57,500 nt of DNA, taken from NCBI GenBank assembly GCA_963575745.1, contig CAUYUJ010019277.1, positions 47,820 through 105,319 of the forward strand, in the 5' to 3' direction. Below are positions 1 through 11,640 of this stretch, one piece after another. Within the stretch, counting starts at the first letter, position 1, and every line of letters starts with the position of its first letter. The notes under the pieces were generated by a model that searched no databases, had not been told where the DNA came from, and worked only from the letters and a program-made list of their open reading frames with translations. The stretch is from Prorocentrum cordatum (lineage: Eukaryota > Sar > Dinophyceae > Prorocentrales > Prorocentraceae). The translations under genes and the position numbers were made by a program.

Positions 1-20
1 GACAGCATGATCATACTTCC

Positions 21-320
21 TCGGAGGCCCGCGCGGTTTTCTTGGATCGGCGTTGGACCCCCCCTCCCTGGCGCGCGGAGCGCGCCAAGGGTTAGGTCGG
101 GCATGTCCCCCTACAGGCGGATTTTGGGCGAAAAATCAAAAATACCAAACAAATGCTGCAAACTAGCCAAAACATATTCAAACACTCGTCCACATACTAT
201 TGTTTGACAATTTTCAAATATTTCTCCTGCAGAGGGACAAGCCGACTTAAGCCAAGGGCGGCACCGAAGGCGCCGCCAGGGAGGGGCCAGCGCCGATCCA
301 AGAAAGTCGCGCGCAGCTCA
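21..320. mobile_element. Fold-back (MITE-like) element, copy 1, interrupted
   Basis: The outer arms at about 31-56 and 287-315 are inverted copies of each other (GCGCGGTTTTCTTGGATCGG against CCGATCCAAGAAAGTCGCGC). Inside each arm is a GC-rich segment with GGCGCGC/GGCGCCG palindromes. The same arm sequence recurs at 7.15, 24.3 and 30.2 kb, so this is a dispersed family. The loop of this copy has been split by a second inverted-repeat element. No coding capacity is seen, so it would be non-autonomous. Confidence 0.65.
85..257. mobile_element. TIR element nested in the fold-back loop
   Basis: The left end (85-112, CCAAGGGTTAGGTCGGGCAT and on into TGTCCC) is inverted at the right end (about 234-257, GGGACAAGCCGACTTAAGCC then AAGG). 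The interior is AT-rich, unlike the GC-rich fold-back around it. One end of the same family is seen again at 32660-32720. It is about 170 bp with no ORF, which suggests a non-autonomous DNA transposon inserted into another one. Confidence 0.55.
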
Positions 321-514
321 GACAGTTCATGATTCTGCAATTTTTTCTTCGGCCCAAGGCATCTGGGGCCGAGGGGCACGCCGGTAGCAGCCCTGCCGGA
401 AGCTCGCGCTGGCCACCGAGCAACAATGAGGGCCTGTCGGGTGCGGCACGCCTTGGGTCGCCTCGGCTGTGCAGCGGGGCAGGGGTGGCCCCGCACTGGC
501 TCGCACGATTCGGG

Positions 515-756
515 GGAGGACGACGAGGACGAGAAGGAGAACGACGACGACGCTGACAAGGAAGACGACGACGACGACGCTGACAACGAGGACAACGACG
601 ACGATGACACGGAGGACGACGAGGACGCTGACAAGGAGGACGACGAGGACGAGGGCGAGGACGACGAGGACGACGAGGACGACGAGGACGACGAGGACGA
701 GGACGACGAGGACGATTACGACGAGGACGAGGACGACGAGGACGAGGACGGCGCGT
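515..756. repeat. GAC/GAG trinucleotide tract
   Basis: An imperfect GACGAC/GAGGAC array covers about 240 bp. It leaves open frames that would encode poly-Asp/Glu on the plus strand or poly-Val/Leu on the minus strand. No flanking domain makes these frames credible as genes. Confidence 0.85.
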
Positions 757-889
757 GGCATCGGGCGGCGGGCGTCCTCGGAAGCTGGCGCTGCGCTCCT
801 GCTCGCCGGGGGAGGGGGGGGAGAGGGGCCGAGGCAGCGCCCCCCCTGCGTGCCTCGCCCCACCCTTCTCGCTGGCCCTCCCTCCCTGC

Positions 890-1110
890 CTCCCTCGGCC
901 GACCTCCTCCTCCCCTCGGCCACCCCTCCTCCTCCTCCTCCTCTTCTCCTCCTCCTCCTCTTCTTCTTCTTCTTCCTGCTCCTCCTCCTCCTCCTCCTGC
1001 TCCTCCTCCTCCTCCTTCTCCTCCTCCTCCTCATATTCTTCTTATTCTTCTTATTCTTCCTCCTCCTCCTCCTCCTCTTTTCCTCCTCCTCCTCCTCGCC
1101 CACGCCCCTC
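890..1110. repeat. TCC-rich polypyrimidine tract
   Basis: This is about 220 bp of TCC/TTC repeats, almost pure pyrimidine on the plus strand. It produces artefactual Ser-, Leu- and Pro-rich frames. Confidence 0.85.
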
Positions 1111-2074
1111 TCTGCGATCTCGCCCTCCCGCCCTCCCGCACCCTTCCCCCCTCCGCCTTGCTCCGCGGGCCGCCCCGCCGGGTACCCATCTCCAGGGCTC
1201 GCCCTGAGAATCCTCGATCGATTGCTCGCGGCCAGCTTCCCAAATACTCAGCCTCGAGCTCATGAGTGAGGGGGGGTTCGAGAGGACGGCCTTCTCAGAA
1301 GGCGGCAAGACTTCTCAGAAGGCCTCTGGCCTTCTGAGAAGCTTTCTCTGCCGGGGGGGTATGCTTAGAACACTTCTCAGAAGGCCGTGGGACGTCTGAG
1401 CCTTCCGAGAAGGCCCGCCCCTTCTCACGTCGCCCTCGGGCTGGCCACCGAGCTTCGGGGGTGGAGTGTACATTACCGCTGCGCGATGGCCGTAAATCCT
1501 TGCAGCTTCTGGGCTGGTCTCCTCCACCCCTCGCCTCCCTCCTCCGCCTTCTCCGCGCTCGTCCCCGCCCTCCCGCCCTTTCACCCTTTGCCGACCTTGC
1601 GGCCGCGCGGTCTCGCCGACGCGGGCCACGCGGGCCAGGGGCCCCCAAGCATCACCGACGTGGCCGAGCGGGCCCAAACGCCCCTGGCCGCCAGGCGGGG
1701 TCCTCCCCCTTCCGTGGTCGGGGCGCACCAGCTTGGGCGAGGCCCCTCCGTGGCCCTCCGCTGCCGGCTGACCGCGCCTAGCCCTGCCCTCCAGCCCCCG
1801 CTCTGCTCCGCGCCTCGTCCCTCCTGCCCCCCGCCCCCCCCCCCGCCCCCGTTCCCGCCCCTCTCCCTCCCGTCGCTGGGGCGCGTCCCCACAGCCAAAT
1901 GGCGGCGGGGCGCCGTGGGGGCCGCGCGGTGATCGCACAGCGCGTGGCAAGCGCGGCTCGCGGCTCTCATCCCGACCAGCAGACAGCGGTGCCTCCACGA
2001 GCTCTGGGGACGCGGACCGCAAGCCCCGCAGCGCACAGCAGAGGCGCACCTGGCCAATTGTGGCCACTTCGCAT
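1111..2074. other. No gene seen; TTCTCAGAAG palindromic repeats at 1281-1425
   Basis: This is GC-rich non-coding sequence. Between 1281 and 1425 the motif CTTCTCAGAAGGC and its complement occur several times. The same motif family recurs near 16860-16925 and 43260-43330. I recognise no protein. Confidence 0.5.
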
Positions 2075-2470
2075 TCAAGGAGGAGGAGGAGGAGGAGGAG
2101 GAGGAGGAGGAGGAGGAGGAGGAGGAGGAGGAGGAGACCAAGATCTGCTCATGGAACTCCTTCTATCCCTCAAAACACAAGCCGTGTGCAGAGTTCCCGC
2201 TACCGTGTGCTCCTCGGGAAGGTAACTGGACGGAGGAGGATGAAGATGATGATGATGATGCTGATGATGATGAGGAGGAGAAGGAGGAGGAGGAGAAGGA
2301 GGAGGAGGAGGAGGGGCAAGCAAGCAAGACCTGGGCAGCCGTAGTCTCCGCTGTCTGGCTCACCTCTGCTGGGTGAGTGATCAGGCTACGACAACTGCTG
2401 CTGGTGAAACGGAGGAGGAGCAGGAGGAGGAGGAGGAGGAGGAGGAGGAGGAGGAGGAGGAGGAGGAGGA
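2075..2470. repeat. Cluster of three GGA-type purine tracts
   Basis: GGA repeats occur at about 2078-2136, 2237-2316 (with GAT units) and 2408-2470, separated by about 100 bp of ordinary sequence. Confidence 0.8.
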
Positions 2471-2987
2471 AAGGAGCCATGGATAGGCGCACAACTCATG
2501 CATACGTAGCGAACCCAGACTTCGCCAGGGACGCCCGCAAACTGTCCCACACTAGCGCGAAAAGAGGAGCCCGTGCGTGCGTACGCCTACCGGACCTTGC
2601 CGGCGGCACTCGCACCATCAGCCCGCGCGGCAGACAAGGTGGCAACCCCCCGCCCCCTTGGGATCACGCTGGGCTGCTACTCGAAGGGTCGGACCAGCGT
2701 GAAGAATCCCGCGTGTGGGGTTCCAAGGCAGAGACGGCCATCTGCTTCTATCTGGAGCCACCGTGCGTCTGTGTCATCTAAGGTGTGGAAATGTGGGTGT
2801 CTGCCTCAACATCTGTGCCAGTCCCTGCCTACCTCGACCTCTATCTCTAGATCAATGCCACATGCATGTCCGTCTCAATCTCCATACTTGCCAATCTTCT
2901 CTCTCCTCTCTTTTGTCTATGCTGTCGCAAGTTGTCTGTCCTCTCTCTCTCTCTCTCCTATCTCTCCCTCTCTCTCTCTCTTTTTGT

Positions 2988-3023
<36 letters not shown>

Positions 3024-3749
3024 ACACACCGGTACATCGAACGATCAACGTAGTGCCCAAGAGGCCTCCAGGACGGCTCCAGGAGGGCTCTGGGAGGCTA
3101 CGACGCGGGCCTCAAGAACTGAAGTCAATCAAAGCTTGGCCGCACTCCCCCGTAGATAACCCCAAGATCGCCCAACATTTCCCACAGCTGGCCCCCAGAT
3201 GCACCCATGAGGCGCTCAAATGGCGCAAATGGCGCAATCAGGCCCCGAACCTCCCCCAATGCAACCTTAAGATGGCTCAGCCTGGAAAGTCGTCGTCCTT
3301 CGCCTCTTCATCCTCGTCATCCTCATTCGGCTACTCCTCCGCCTCATCATACTGGGCTCCTTCTCTCACTCTCTCCTTATCGATCCTCCTCATCCTGTGC
3401 TGCTCCTCCTCCTCCTCCTCCTTTCCAGCCCCGTCCTCCGTCCTCTTCTTCTTCCTCCTGCTTCTACTCATTTGCTTCTCCTCCATCTTCTCCTCCTCGT
3501 CGGCCTCCATCCCCCCGTCTCGAGAATGTAATTTCCTGTTCCCCTCCTAGAAAATATGAACATCTGAAGCAAAGGACTGGTCAATGTCACAAACACAATA
3601 TGTGCATGCCGCAATGGGCAACCTTGACCTGGACCTGGACCTGGTCAAGGCGGCCCAAATGCCCGTGGTGACGGGCGGACACCATATTTCCCCACCTTCG
3701 GTAACTGCGGTCATGGTCGCCAAATCAACGGCACAGACAACTTTACGAC
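2471..3749. other. No gene seen; CT and TCC repeats
   Basis: A CT dinucleotide tract lies at about 2935-3022 and a loose TCC/CTT tract at about 3300-3500. Nothing else recognisable was found. This is the 3' flank of the minus-strand TLC gene 1. Confidence 0.5.
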
Positions 3750-5766
3750 TTATTCTGCAACAGGCTGGTAAGGAGGATCAGGAGCTTTTGCGGGCGCTCG
3801 CTCTTTCTCCCCCTGGTCACCTCTTAGGATTTTCAGGGCACCCTCCACGACTTGCCGCCCCCACATTGCGTTGAGTACGTGTGGGAGAAGAAGCACGAAA
3901 GACCATGCGGGCATCCATCCCAACACGCCTGGGTAATCGGCGGCTGTCTGAAACCATGGCATTGTCTCGAAGAGGTTGAAGAATTGAGGCACCGCCCCGA
4001 CCAGACGGATGATAATGAAAGAAAGCGTGAAAAGGCCTCCGCTTGCAATATACATCATGCTGCGTTTGTAGCCAGCCGTCGATATGAACCAATTTGACAG
4101 AAGAAACACACTTGAGAATTCATATGCCAACATTACAACGACGTAGCGGCTGCAGAAATCATATTCGATGGCAAACGGCCAGGCCACCATAGACATCGCG
4201 TGGTGAAAAACCATTAAGACCGATTGTGGCAAACACAACTTCTGCATGAAAGTCGCAGTTTTCGGTGCACCCGCTGGGAGGGCCCACGCATTGAAAAATT
4301 CGCCGGCCCTACGAGCCAAGGGCGTGCTAAGATCTCCGGCAACTGGTTAACAATATTCTAGTTCGCGCGAGCGGGGCCGCCCCTGGGCGTCCCTGGACGA
4401 AAAATACCCTGGGACACCCCCGGGACACCCCTGTGACACTCGGATCAGATATGCCAGATCTGGCAATTTTTCGACACCCCTCACGAGGATCGTGGCCTCC
4501 GAGGGGAGGGGCGCAATCGACGACCCCCCCTCCTGACCCAAGAGGTCCCCAAGACTAACCAAGAGGCCCCCGAGACGCCCAAAGAGGGCTCCAAGACGCC
4601 GATGATGACCCCAAGACGGCCCAGAGGCCTCCAAGTGGCCTCCAAGAGGCCTCACAACAGGGCCCGAGAGGCCAACATCATAATTTTACGATGGTTTTGG
4701 AAGGATTTTGGCCTTGTAGCCTTTTCGGCCATCCGATGCTCCAAGACGGCCCAAGAGGCCCCCAAGAGCGCCCCAAGACGGGCCAAGAGACTTCCAAGAG
4801 GGCCCCAAGAGGGCCCAAGAGGGCCCCGAGACGGCCCAAGAGGCGCCCAAGACGGTCCAAGACGGCCCCAAGACGGGGACCACGAACCGAAAACTCGAGC
4901 CTTCCGCCCCAAGAGGACCCCAGGAGGCCCCGAGAGGCCTCCAAGAGGCCCCCAACAGGCCGCCAAGAGGCCCCCAAGAGGCCCCCAGGAGGCCCCCAGG
5001 AGGCCCAAAAGAGGCCCCAAGAGGCCCCAGAAGTTCACAAATGCCTCCCAGGCGCCCCCGAACGGCTTCTCAAAAAACCCCTAGAGGTGACGACGACCCT
5101 GTTTGGCCCAAAGAGCAACACAAGATGCCAACGAGAGGCTTCCTCCTCCGCCCCTTCCCCTTCCTCCTCCTCCTCCTCCTCCTACTTATCTTCATCCTCC
5201 TCCTCTCCTTCTCATCCTCTCCTCCTCCTCCCCTCTCCTTCCCCATCCTCATCCTCCTCCTCCTCTTCGGCGGCGCCACAATGGCCCCGGGACCACGGCG
5301 AAGCAGTAGCGATCATGCAACATGGGCCGGCGGAATGAGCGAAGCGAATGAATAAAAGGTCAGCGGCCAAGAAACCGATTGTTATCGGAGCCAATGCAGC
5401 TGCGGGCTTGCTCAAATCTTCGGACCTCAGCATGCCAACACCTCCTTGGAATACCAGCATTGCCCGACTGACTGGATCGACTACCAATGCTGCGACAGCC
5501 AATGGCCCAACAATGATATGATGAACAATGTTAAAAGACTTCAGTGCGACAGTTTCCCGCGACACAGGTTTCTCCGACCTTCCAGGGAACACATCATTGG
5601 GGTCTTTACAAGCCAAGCCCAGGGCAACGTAGACTACACAGAACACCAGCACGAAGAAAACGAAATAGCAGGCACACGCAATGAACAAATTCGTCCAAGC
5701 CTTGTTCCCATAATGCAGAACGATTTGGCCATTTGTAAAATCAATGTTTTCAAATAGCCCACCCAT
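3750..5766 (-). CDS. TLC-domain multi-pass membrane protein, copy 1 (two exons)
   Basis: Exon 1 is 5766-5353 and exon 2 is 4298-3750 (minus strand), 963 nt joined, encoding 320 residues. The protein is mostly hydrophobic. Membrane segments are evident near residues 26-53, 84-105, 125-147, 190-210 and 223-242. Features of the TLC (TRAM-LAG1-CLN8, TMEM56/TLCD-like) fold are paired histidines at 82-83 and 170-171, a MLAYEFSS stretch (Glu198) followed by SNWF (Asn207), then a lysine and a further membrane helix. TLC proteins act in lipid sensing, transport or ceramide synthesis; the precise role here is unknown. The start is taken at 5766 because an in-frame stop lies about 60 nt upstream in both paralogues. 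The tail is charged and proline-rich. Copy 2 (18000-22269) aligns without gaps. The intron is non-canonical. Confidence 0.82.
4299..5352 (-). mobile_element. Non-canonical intron / introner-like insertion in TLC gene 1
   Basis: This 1054-nt interruption falls after codon 138 (phase 0). It lacks GT-AG ends. On the gene strand it begins TTCATTCGCTTCGCTCATTC and ends GGGCCGGCGAA, with a few T residues making the junction ambiguous by up to 3 nt. An inverted repeat sits close to the ends (CGCCGGCCC at plus 4301-4309, GGGCCGGCG at 5324-5332). The interior holds a TCC/GGA tract (5155-5275) and a degenerate CCAAGAGGCCC minisatellite (4545-5030). The gene 2 intron is homologous along this length but sits 48 codons further on. 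Confidence 0.75.
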
Positions 5767-7140
5767 GACCTCTGCTGAATGATACCTGGCCGGATATGAA
5801 CAATTTCCAGACTTGAGAACTCACAGGTGAAGTCAACCTATTCCTTGAGCCAATGGTTTGCGCCTGCGGAAGCGGAACGACGAACCGAGGGGTTTCGCTA
5901 ACCCTCTGGGCTGGCACCACCACGCACCCTGGACATTATTAACAACAAACAGAAAAACGTTTGTGGCTTCTAAGGGGACTCCTCGGGAGCTCCTTGTCGT
6001 GAATTTGGGCTCCAGGCGGCCTTCCTCAGCCTCTTGGGCGCATAGTGGACGTACTGCGTCGTCGTCGGGCCGTCAACAAAAAGTCCGAACACCAACTAAA
6101 AGGTATCGGGTACCTCCGTGGGCCGTCTGGGGCTGCCTTGAACCATCTTGTGGTCAGCAATCCGGCGGCGGGAACGCCGCTGGTGGGAACAGGCCCTGCA
6201 GTCCGAGGCTCCAGCCAGGTCCCCCAGGGCCCAGGGCGTCGCAGAACTTCGCCGGCACATCGGCAGCAAGTAGATCGTAACAGTCAGGTCGTGTGGTCGA
6301 GATGCTCTTGTTTTTTCTCGCCCGCGCGCGCGAGGGCGCTCCTGGGGGGTGTCTGCGGCCCCAGCTGCGCCCTGAGTCGGCCCAAGAGCGCCCGAAGAGC
6401 AGGCGGAAGCCCCCACGAGCGCGCCGAGAGCGTGGGCCAAGTGGTGTCGGGCCCATGCGGGCTCCGAGAGGACCCCGCTAGTCTGACAATGTTGGCAGGG
6501 GTGCGATGGTGGCCCCACGATGGTCCAAGGCAGCCCGATGGACCCCTGCAGAGACACCCCCTTCTGGCCGTACTTCACCTACAGCGAACGCAGTGCGGTA
6601 GGATGTCACTCCGCCCGGCCTGGAGAGAGACGATGCAGGACAGGGACGCAAACATGGTGAATTTTAACAAATTGCATACTTGAGGTGATCCGCGCGGGCT
6701 CCATCCAACAACACGCCACAGAAAATGACAAACCACACCACATGTGAAATAACAAAAACGAAAACCATGCCACGAACAGAAGGCGACATCTGCGACCCTG
6801 AGCAGAAGTACGCATCCGGCCCGTGGCTGCCAGCACGATGTCTGATACCCGGGGTGGCTGAATCTCGGCCCCTCGGAAGCCCCCGTCCAAGAGCCAAACC
6901 ACGCACCAACATGGTGTCTTTGCTGCCGCCCTGGGCCTTGTTGCCCTGGCGGGTTCCAGTGGGTTTCTCGGGCCCCGCGAGGTGGCTCCCAGGGGGGCCC
7001 CAAGAGAGGTGCGCGAGGGTCCCAGGATCCCGCAGCGAGGTCCCAGCGAGGGCACCAACGAACAGAGCTCCACGAGGCCTCGAAAGCAGCCTCAGAACGA
7101 GGGCCAGTGGGTGCCGAACCTAGACGAGGAAACAACCACA
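5767..7140. other. 5' flank of TLC gene 1; no further gene seen
   Basis: The first 60 bp upstream of the ATG resemble the same region of copy 2. At 5844-5856 the minus strand reads CCATTGGCTCAAG, like the 3' half of the dinoflagellate spliced leader with a 2-nt deletion, which is only suggestive. The rest, to 7140, is GC-rich with no recognisable product. Confidence 0.4.
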
Positions 7141-7142
7141 GA

Positions 7143-7262
7143 AACATAAACTTTTGGCGCTCCGCGCGGATTTCTTGGATTCGCGCTGGACCCCCCTCCC
7201 GGAGGCGCCGCCGGGGGGCCCAGGCGCGGATCCAAGAAATCCGCGTGGAGCGCCACAAATTT
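7143..7262. mobile_element. Fold-back (MITE-like) element, copy 2
   Basis: The arms (about 7143-7200 and 7204-7262) are inverted copies: AAACTTTTGGCGCTCCGCGC against GCGTGGAGCGCCACAAATTT. It is a compact hairpin of about 120 bp without the loop insert of copy 1. No ORF is present. Confidence 0.7.
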
Positions 7263-7338
7263 ATGTTCATGTTTGTTTTTTTCTTTTCTTTTCGAAAGCC
7301 AGACACCGGCCCCACGGTTGATCCCGCCAGCACGACCG

Positions 7339-7417
7339 ATCGCAACCACTTCGGACCGATCGTCGACCACTTCGGACCGATCGCAACCAGTTGCGATCGG
7401 TCCGAAGTGGTTGCGAT
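7339..7417. repeat. Perfect 24-bp inverted repeat with 31-nt spacer
   Basis: The arms are 7339-7362 and 7394-7417 (ATCGCAACCACTTCGGACCG and its complement). A third, direct partial copy (CCACTTCGGACCGATCG) lies in the spacer. Related GGTTGCGATCGGTCCG pieces occur at about 7520 and, degenerate, at 13850-13975. Confidence 0.75.
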
Positions 7418-7686
7418 GTTTTTGGGTCGTTTCAATCAGGTTCGATTAAGGAAGAGATCGTAAGAGCGCCTCTGGGTGCATTGAGCTCCCTTAAGCCGCC
7501 CAATGGGAATCTGAAAAAGCGGTTGCGATCGGTCCGATCACCGACGGCCGATCATGATCTCAACTCAACACATGTACTTGAGCTGGAACGTGGCCATGAT
7601 CCGTATACGATTTCTCTGTGATTCGTATACGAGTGAAACCGAAACTGAGCGAAAACGCCCGGTGTGGAACACATTGCATCTCAGGA

Positions 7687-7802
7687 GGGGGAGGAGGAGG
7701 AGGAGGAGGAGGAGGAGGAGGAGGAGGAGGAGGAGGAGGAGGAGGAGGAGGAGGAGGAGGAGGAGGAGAGGAGGGGATAATTCTAATTCTAATTCTATCT
7801 GA
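7687..7802. repeat. GGA tract and repeat tail at the 3' end of LINE A
   Basis: About 80 bp of GGA repeats (7687-7772) are followed by three AATTCT units (about 7777-7798). Read on the LINE strand, the element ends in a short AGAATT repeat and then runs into TCC repeats. Short tandem tails are typical of non-LTR retrotransposons without poly(A). Confidence 0.65.
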
Positions 7803-7841
7803 AGCGTCATCCTCCTCTAGGGAGGTCGCTTAAACACCAAC

Positions 7842-10480
7842 TCACACATCAGGGAAACGGGTGCCCGACTTCGGGGGAAGCCCGCGGGAGATCCTCGACA
7901 AAACCTCCTTCCCAGTGGACGAGGGCCGATCACAAGCCCTGCTCAGAATGCGAGGGGGGTTCACTGTGCAAAAACCACCACATACCTCGCAATACAAAAC
8001 CCCTCGAAACACGGCCAACTGATGCGTGGGCGAACAAAACTCCGACATTGGGTGGTCCAGGGGTGTTCCACACCCCTGAACAGCAGCCAGATCATCAGGC
8101 GGCGGATCTTCCACCCCTGAGGCCTGGGCGACGCGAGGAGGAAGACACTGAATCCGCTGCTGCAGTTCACAGCGAGGCTTGCAGGGATCAGGCCAAAAAT
8201 CCGCCAGCTTGCCTTTCAAAGGGAAGCCCCGCGCACATCGAGAACACTTGAGAGACGCCAAACGCACCACAGGAGAGTGACCACTATCGCGCAAGCGACA
8301 CAACCTCACAGCGCAACTGGTCTGCTGTCCGCGCTGCCGCCTAGGAACCCGTTCCGAAGTCTCACGACCTCCCGAGAAAAGCACCTCACGCTGGACCGCC
8401 AACAACCGCGACAACACATCAAACGCAAGTTTGTCGGCCCGACGGGTTCGGTCAACTAAATCCTCGGGGATCTGGGCCCTGTCAGCAGCAGCGTCGGCAA
8501 AGAAATCAGCAGCCTTGTTCAAATACACTTCTACATCACTCATAAACATATTTTGGCGTTGGGCCTGGGTCGAATGCGATTTCGTCCACAACACTTGGAT
8601 AGATCCCCCTCTAGCGAACATAACATCATGAAATTGCACCCAAAGATCCAGCATCGAAGACCCACGTTTGTCACACAATGGGCGACGTGACCCTTGAACT
8701 ACCCTCAAATAATCACAGTACACACGACAATGCCCCGTAGTACGACGTGCCAGCATAATGAGAGCAAACAACTCCGCACGAGGAGAGGACTGCTTCTTGG
8801 TAGGGGGGGTGCCCATGAGGAGGGAGTCGAAGAGGCCAGATGAACCTAAGTGGACACACGCCCAGCCACAGCGGCGAAGCCGCCAGTCCTTAGTGAACTT
8901 CCCCCCAGATCCATCTATTCCCCACACTCCTCCATCGATCACACCTCCTCCGATCAGTCGGCCCCGCTCCCACACCTGCGAAACAGGCGGAGGCAAATGG
9001 CCACACGTGAGAGCCTTCGGGACCAAGCCTCGAAACCACAAACACGAAAGCTCAGGCTCCGCTAAAACCCGATCGCGCAAACAATCGGTGCGATCCAAGA
9101 CCGCATCAGGCACAAGCCGGTTGCAGGAGCAGTCCCAAAAGCGATGGGAAGGGGTCTCTGCTGAGGCCCCGCAACGTGTACAGGTTCCACCTGAACTCGA
9201 GCGGTATCCCGCATCGTAAAGTCTGGACTCCGTCCAGTAGCCACCAGCGACAAGATTACGTACCATTCCTGCAGCCTCCGCCTCACCATTCCTTTCCTGA
9301 TGACGTAGCATACGATACAACACAGTAAAATCAACTCCTCCTTCCACCCCTGTACCCATATAATGACCCGCTGCCGCTTGCCACGAAAGCGACTGGCATG
9401 CATCAAACAAAAGGTCCCAAAGATGGGCAGGGAAATCTGCATCAGTCACCCGCAATGTAACTGTACCAACACGCCAGCAGACTGGAGAAACAGGATCCCA
9501 TCGCAAATCAAGTAGCACCGCAAGCGTAGCCGCAATCGGACCTCGCACGACTTGCCAACGGTACTGAGTGCACTCGAATTTAGCCAACACCTGCTTCCAC
9601 ACACGGGCCACACGCATACGTTGTTTATGTTCCATCCCACTCCACGCTGACGCAAAGGCATTGAGTTGTTCGTACCGCAACCTAAACTGGGGGTCATCCT
9701 TAGCAGGGCTAACCAAACTCAGAACGGTAGTCGTGCAGGACCCAGGACTCCACCAACCAGAACACGTAGCGGCCTGACTCCTCATGCTTTGGACCTGCGA
9801 CGGCGAAAGACCCAAAACTTCATGGCCCCAGGATCCAACCGCCAACACCGCAGGCTTATAGAGCTTCCTAGCTCTGCCGACTAAACGGGTCAGACACCTC
9901 ACTTTCGCAGCTTTCTTATACGCAACGGCACGTCGCTGTCTCAACTTACTCACACAACGTCGACGCCCTGCAGTAGTCATGACCCCCAGGTCGCGCACCG
10001 CTTCCCCAACACGAATAGGAAGCTGTGCAGCGCGGAAACAACCCTCAAGATGTTCTTGCAGAGCTCGATCTGAACACACGAAAGTACTCTTACTGGAAAT
10101 AGTAGTGCCAGCTTGCTCAAGCTGATGGCACAAATGAACTGCGGCTGGCACGATGCGCGAGACAATCTCACTCCAAGAACCCTGCTGCGTCTGGGTAATG
10201 TCATCGACGTACGCCAGAGTGACAACAGGAAAATACTGGGCGTGTGCGAAATCCAACAGATCATACAAGTAGATTTTAACCCAAGGCATAGATTGCACAC
10301 ACCCAGGAAGCACCCCACGACCAGTGGGCATCACGTCGGACACGAAGCCGTTGACCTCCAAAATACGCGGGGCCTCATGCATCAAGATACCTAAATACAG
10401 AAAATGAACGGGATAAGACATCTGCAAGGCGAATCCAGCCAGGCGGAGAGGGTCCACCGTATCAAAAAAACTTACTGAGG
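7842..10480 (-). pseudogene. LINE A ORF2, RT C-terminal half, RNase H and zinc domains
   Basis: The frame picks up at the RT motif A region (DLSK/FFDTVDPLRL), continues to GVLPGC (motif B) and AYVDDI (catalytic motif C). A zinc knuckle follows: GYRSSSGGTCTRCG, then HRFWDC. The RNase H domain has GIDGSGG, AELFAL, VYCDY and NKAADFFADAAA, which supply the expected Asp/Glu/Asp/Asp set. The C-terminus has KCSRC with a later Cys, then HQLAVFRG followed by CEVCG. It would reverse-transcribe the element RNA at a nicked target. It is joined to the upstream part by a frameshift in a run of seven T residues (plus 10465-10471). Confidence 0.85.
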
Positions 10481-10989
10481 TCCCAATACAGCCCAACCGA
10501 AAGCTCCCCAAGATATCTAGCAGTCTCATGGCCGATCTCTCGCAACAACGCGGCCTGCAACGCCGAAGAGCCCCTAACCGCGGTATCCCAAAAGTTTTCA
10601 CGCTCCCGAGACCACTCATCAATGTCACGGCCTCGCGCACGACAATAGACCCTATACAACGACGGGCATTTGCAAACAGGGCGCTCCGCATCAGCCGCCT
10701 TAGGTAACAGAGCGATGATACCCATCATCACCTGCGTGGGCCACATCATACAAGCTTCGCACTGATTGAGGAGATCCGCGTAGGCCCCAACAGCAGCCCC
10801 AGGGAGGGGCGCCAAAATCCGCGGAGGCCAACAGTCAATGCCCACAGCAGTGTCAGCCTTGAACATCCGCGCAGCTCTGGACACCGCACAGGGGGTCAAC
10901 GGCTCGAGATCACCATACGGCGAACCACATCCAAAACTCCCGAGAGGGCCTCGCGCTGCTCCCAAGGAGCAGTCCAAAACGCGCTCCAA
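10462..10989 (-). pseudogene. LINE A ORF2, RT N-terminal part
   Basis: This frame carries the RT fingers region: ADTAVGIDCWPPRIL, then MMGIIALLPKA and SLYRVYCRARGRD, ending at GLYWDLSKFF, the start of motif A. It is separated from the upstream linker frame by a shift near 10.93 kb and from the downstream RT half by the T7 run. A single ancestral ORF2 is inferred from the continuity of the domains. Confidence 0.8.
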
Positions 10990-11640
10990 AAATCCTGCCG
11001 ATACTGCATCATTTCCTCGGGCAATTGCTTCACCTCCGAGGGAGTAACCAAATACTCGAGGTCAGCCCCCTGATCATATTTGAGCCAAGAGTGAACCCTC
11101 TTGGCGCCACGCGGCAAGGCCTTAAGAAGCCGCTGCTTCATCTTCTCCTTAGACAGAGCGCGAGCATCATTCCAAGCCTGGCCGAAAGCGTGAGCGACCG
11201 CATCACTAAGAAGATTCAGTCCATCGACCGACGACGGGACGGCGGCCAGCTGAGCTATCCACCACTCGACGGGGTGCACAAGCCCAGGGAGGCAATGCGC
11301 GTGGACTTGACCCGACAAAACGTGCAACACACGACCAGCCCAATGCATATTATCCCAAGACTTCCGAGCCTTACACAGACGAAACTCCCACAAGGTCTGA
11401 GAAACATGAGCCCAGAAACACAGCGTAGGGGATTGGAAACTCTGACCACAGAAACCTCTACGTCCAATCTTGGCACGTCGAAAACTCGGGTAACCTCCAC
11501 GCACACTACTCTCGCAAGGCAACAACTGCATCGCACAAGCGCGAGAGAGAAACATCAATTCGGTAGCTCGGCTCCAAATACGGTACTGACGAGAGAGAGA
11601 GAGCAGGAGAAAGATGATCATGAACATGGGGTAAGAAGTT
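10896..11640 (-). pseudogene. LINE A ORF2, linker between endonuclease and RT
   Basis: This segment lies where LINE B has the linker between its endonuclease and RT. It includes KMKQRLLKALPRGAKRVHSW and SEVKQLPEEMMQYRQDFWSA. No catalytic motif is expected here. It is in a different frame from the endonuclease, and the shift lies between about 11510 and 11640. Confidence 0.7.

Noticed and set aside
426-1269. Acidic Asp/Glu-rich protein frame
   Set aside because: It is a translation of the GAC/GAG and TCC tracts. No conserved flanks, and competing frames are equally open.
7430-7460. tRNA B-box-like GGTTCGATTAAG
   Set aside because: No matching A box, acceptor stem or cloverleaf could be folded around it.
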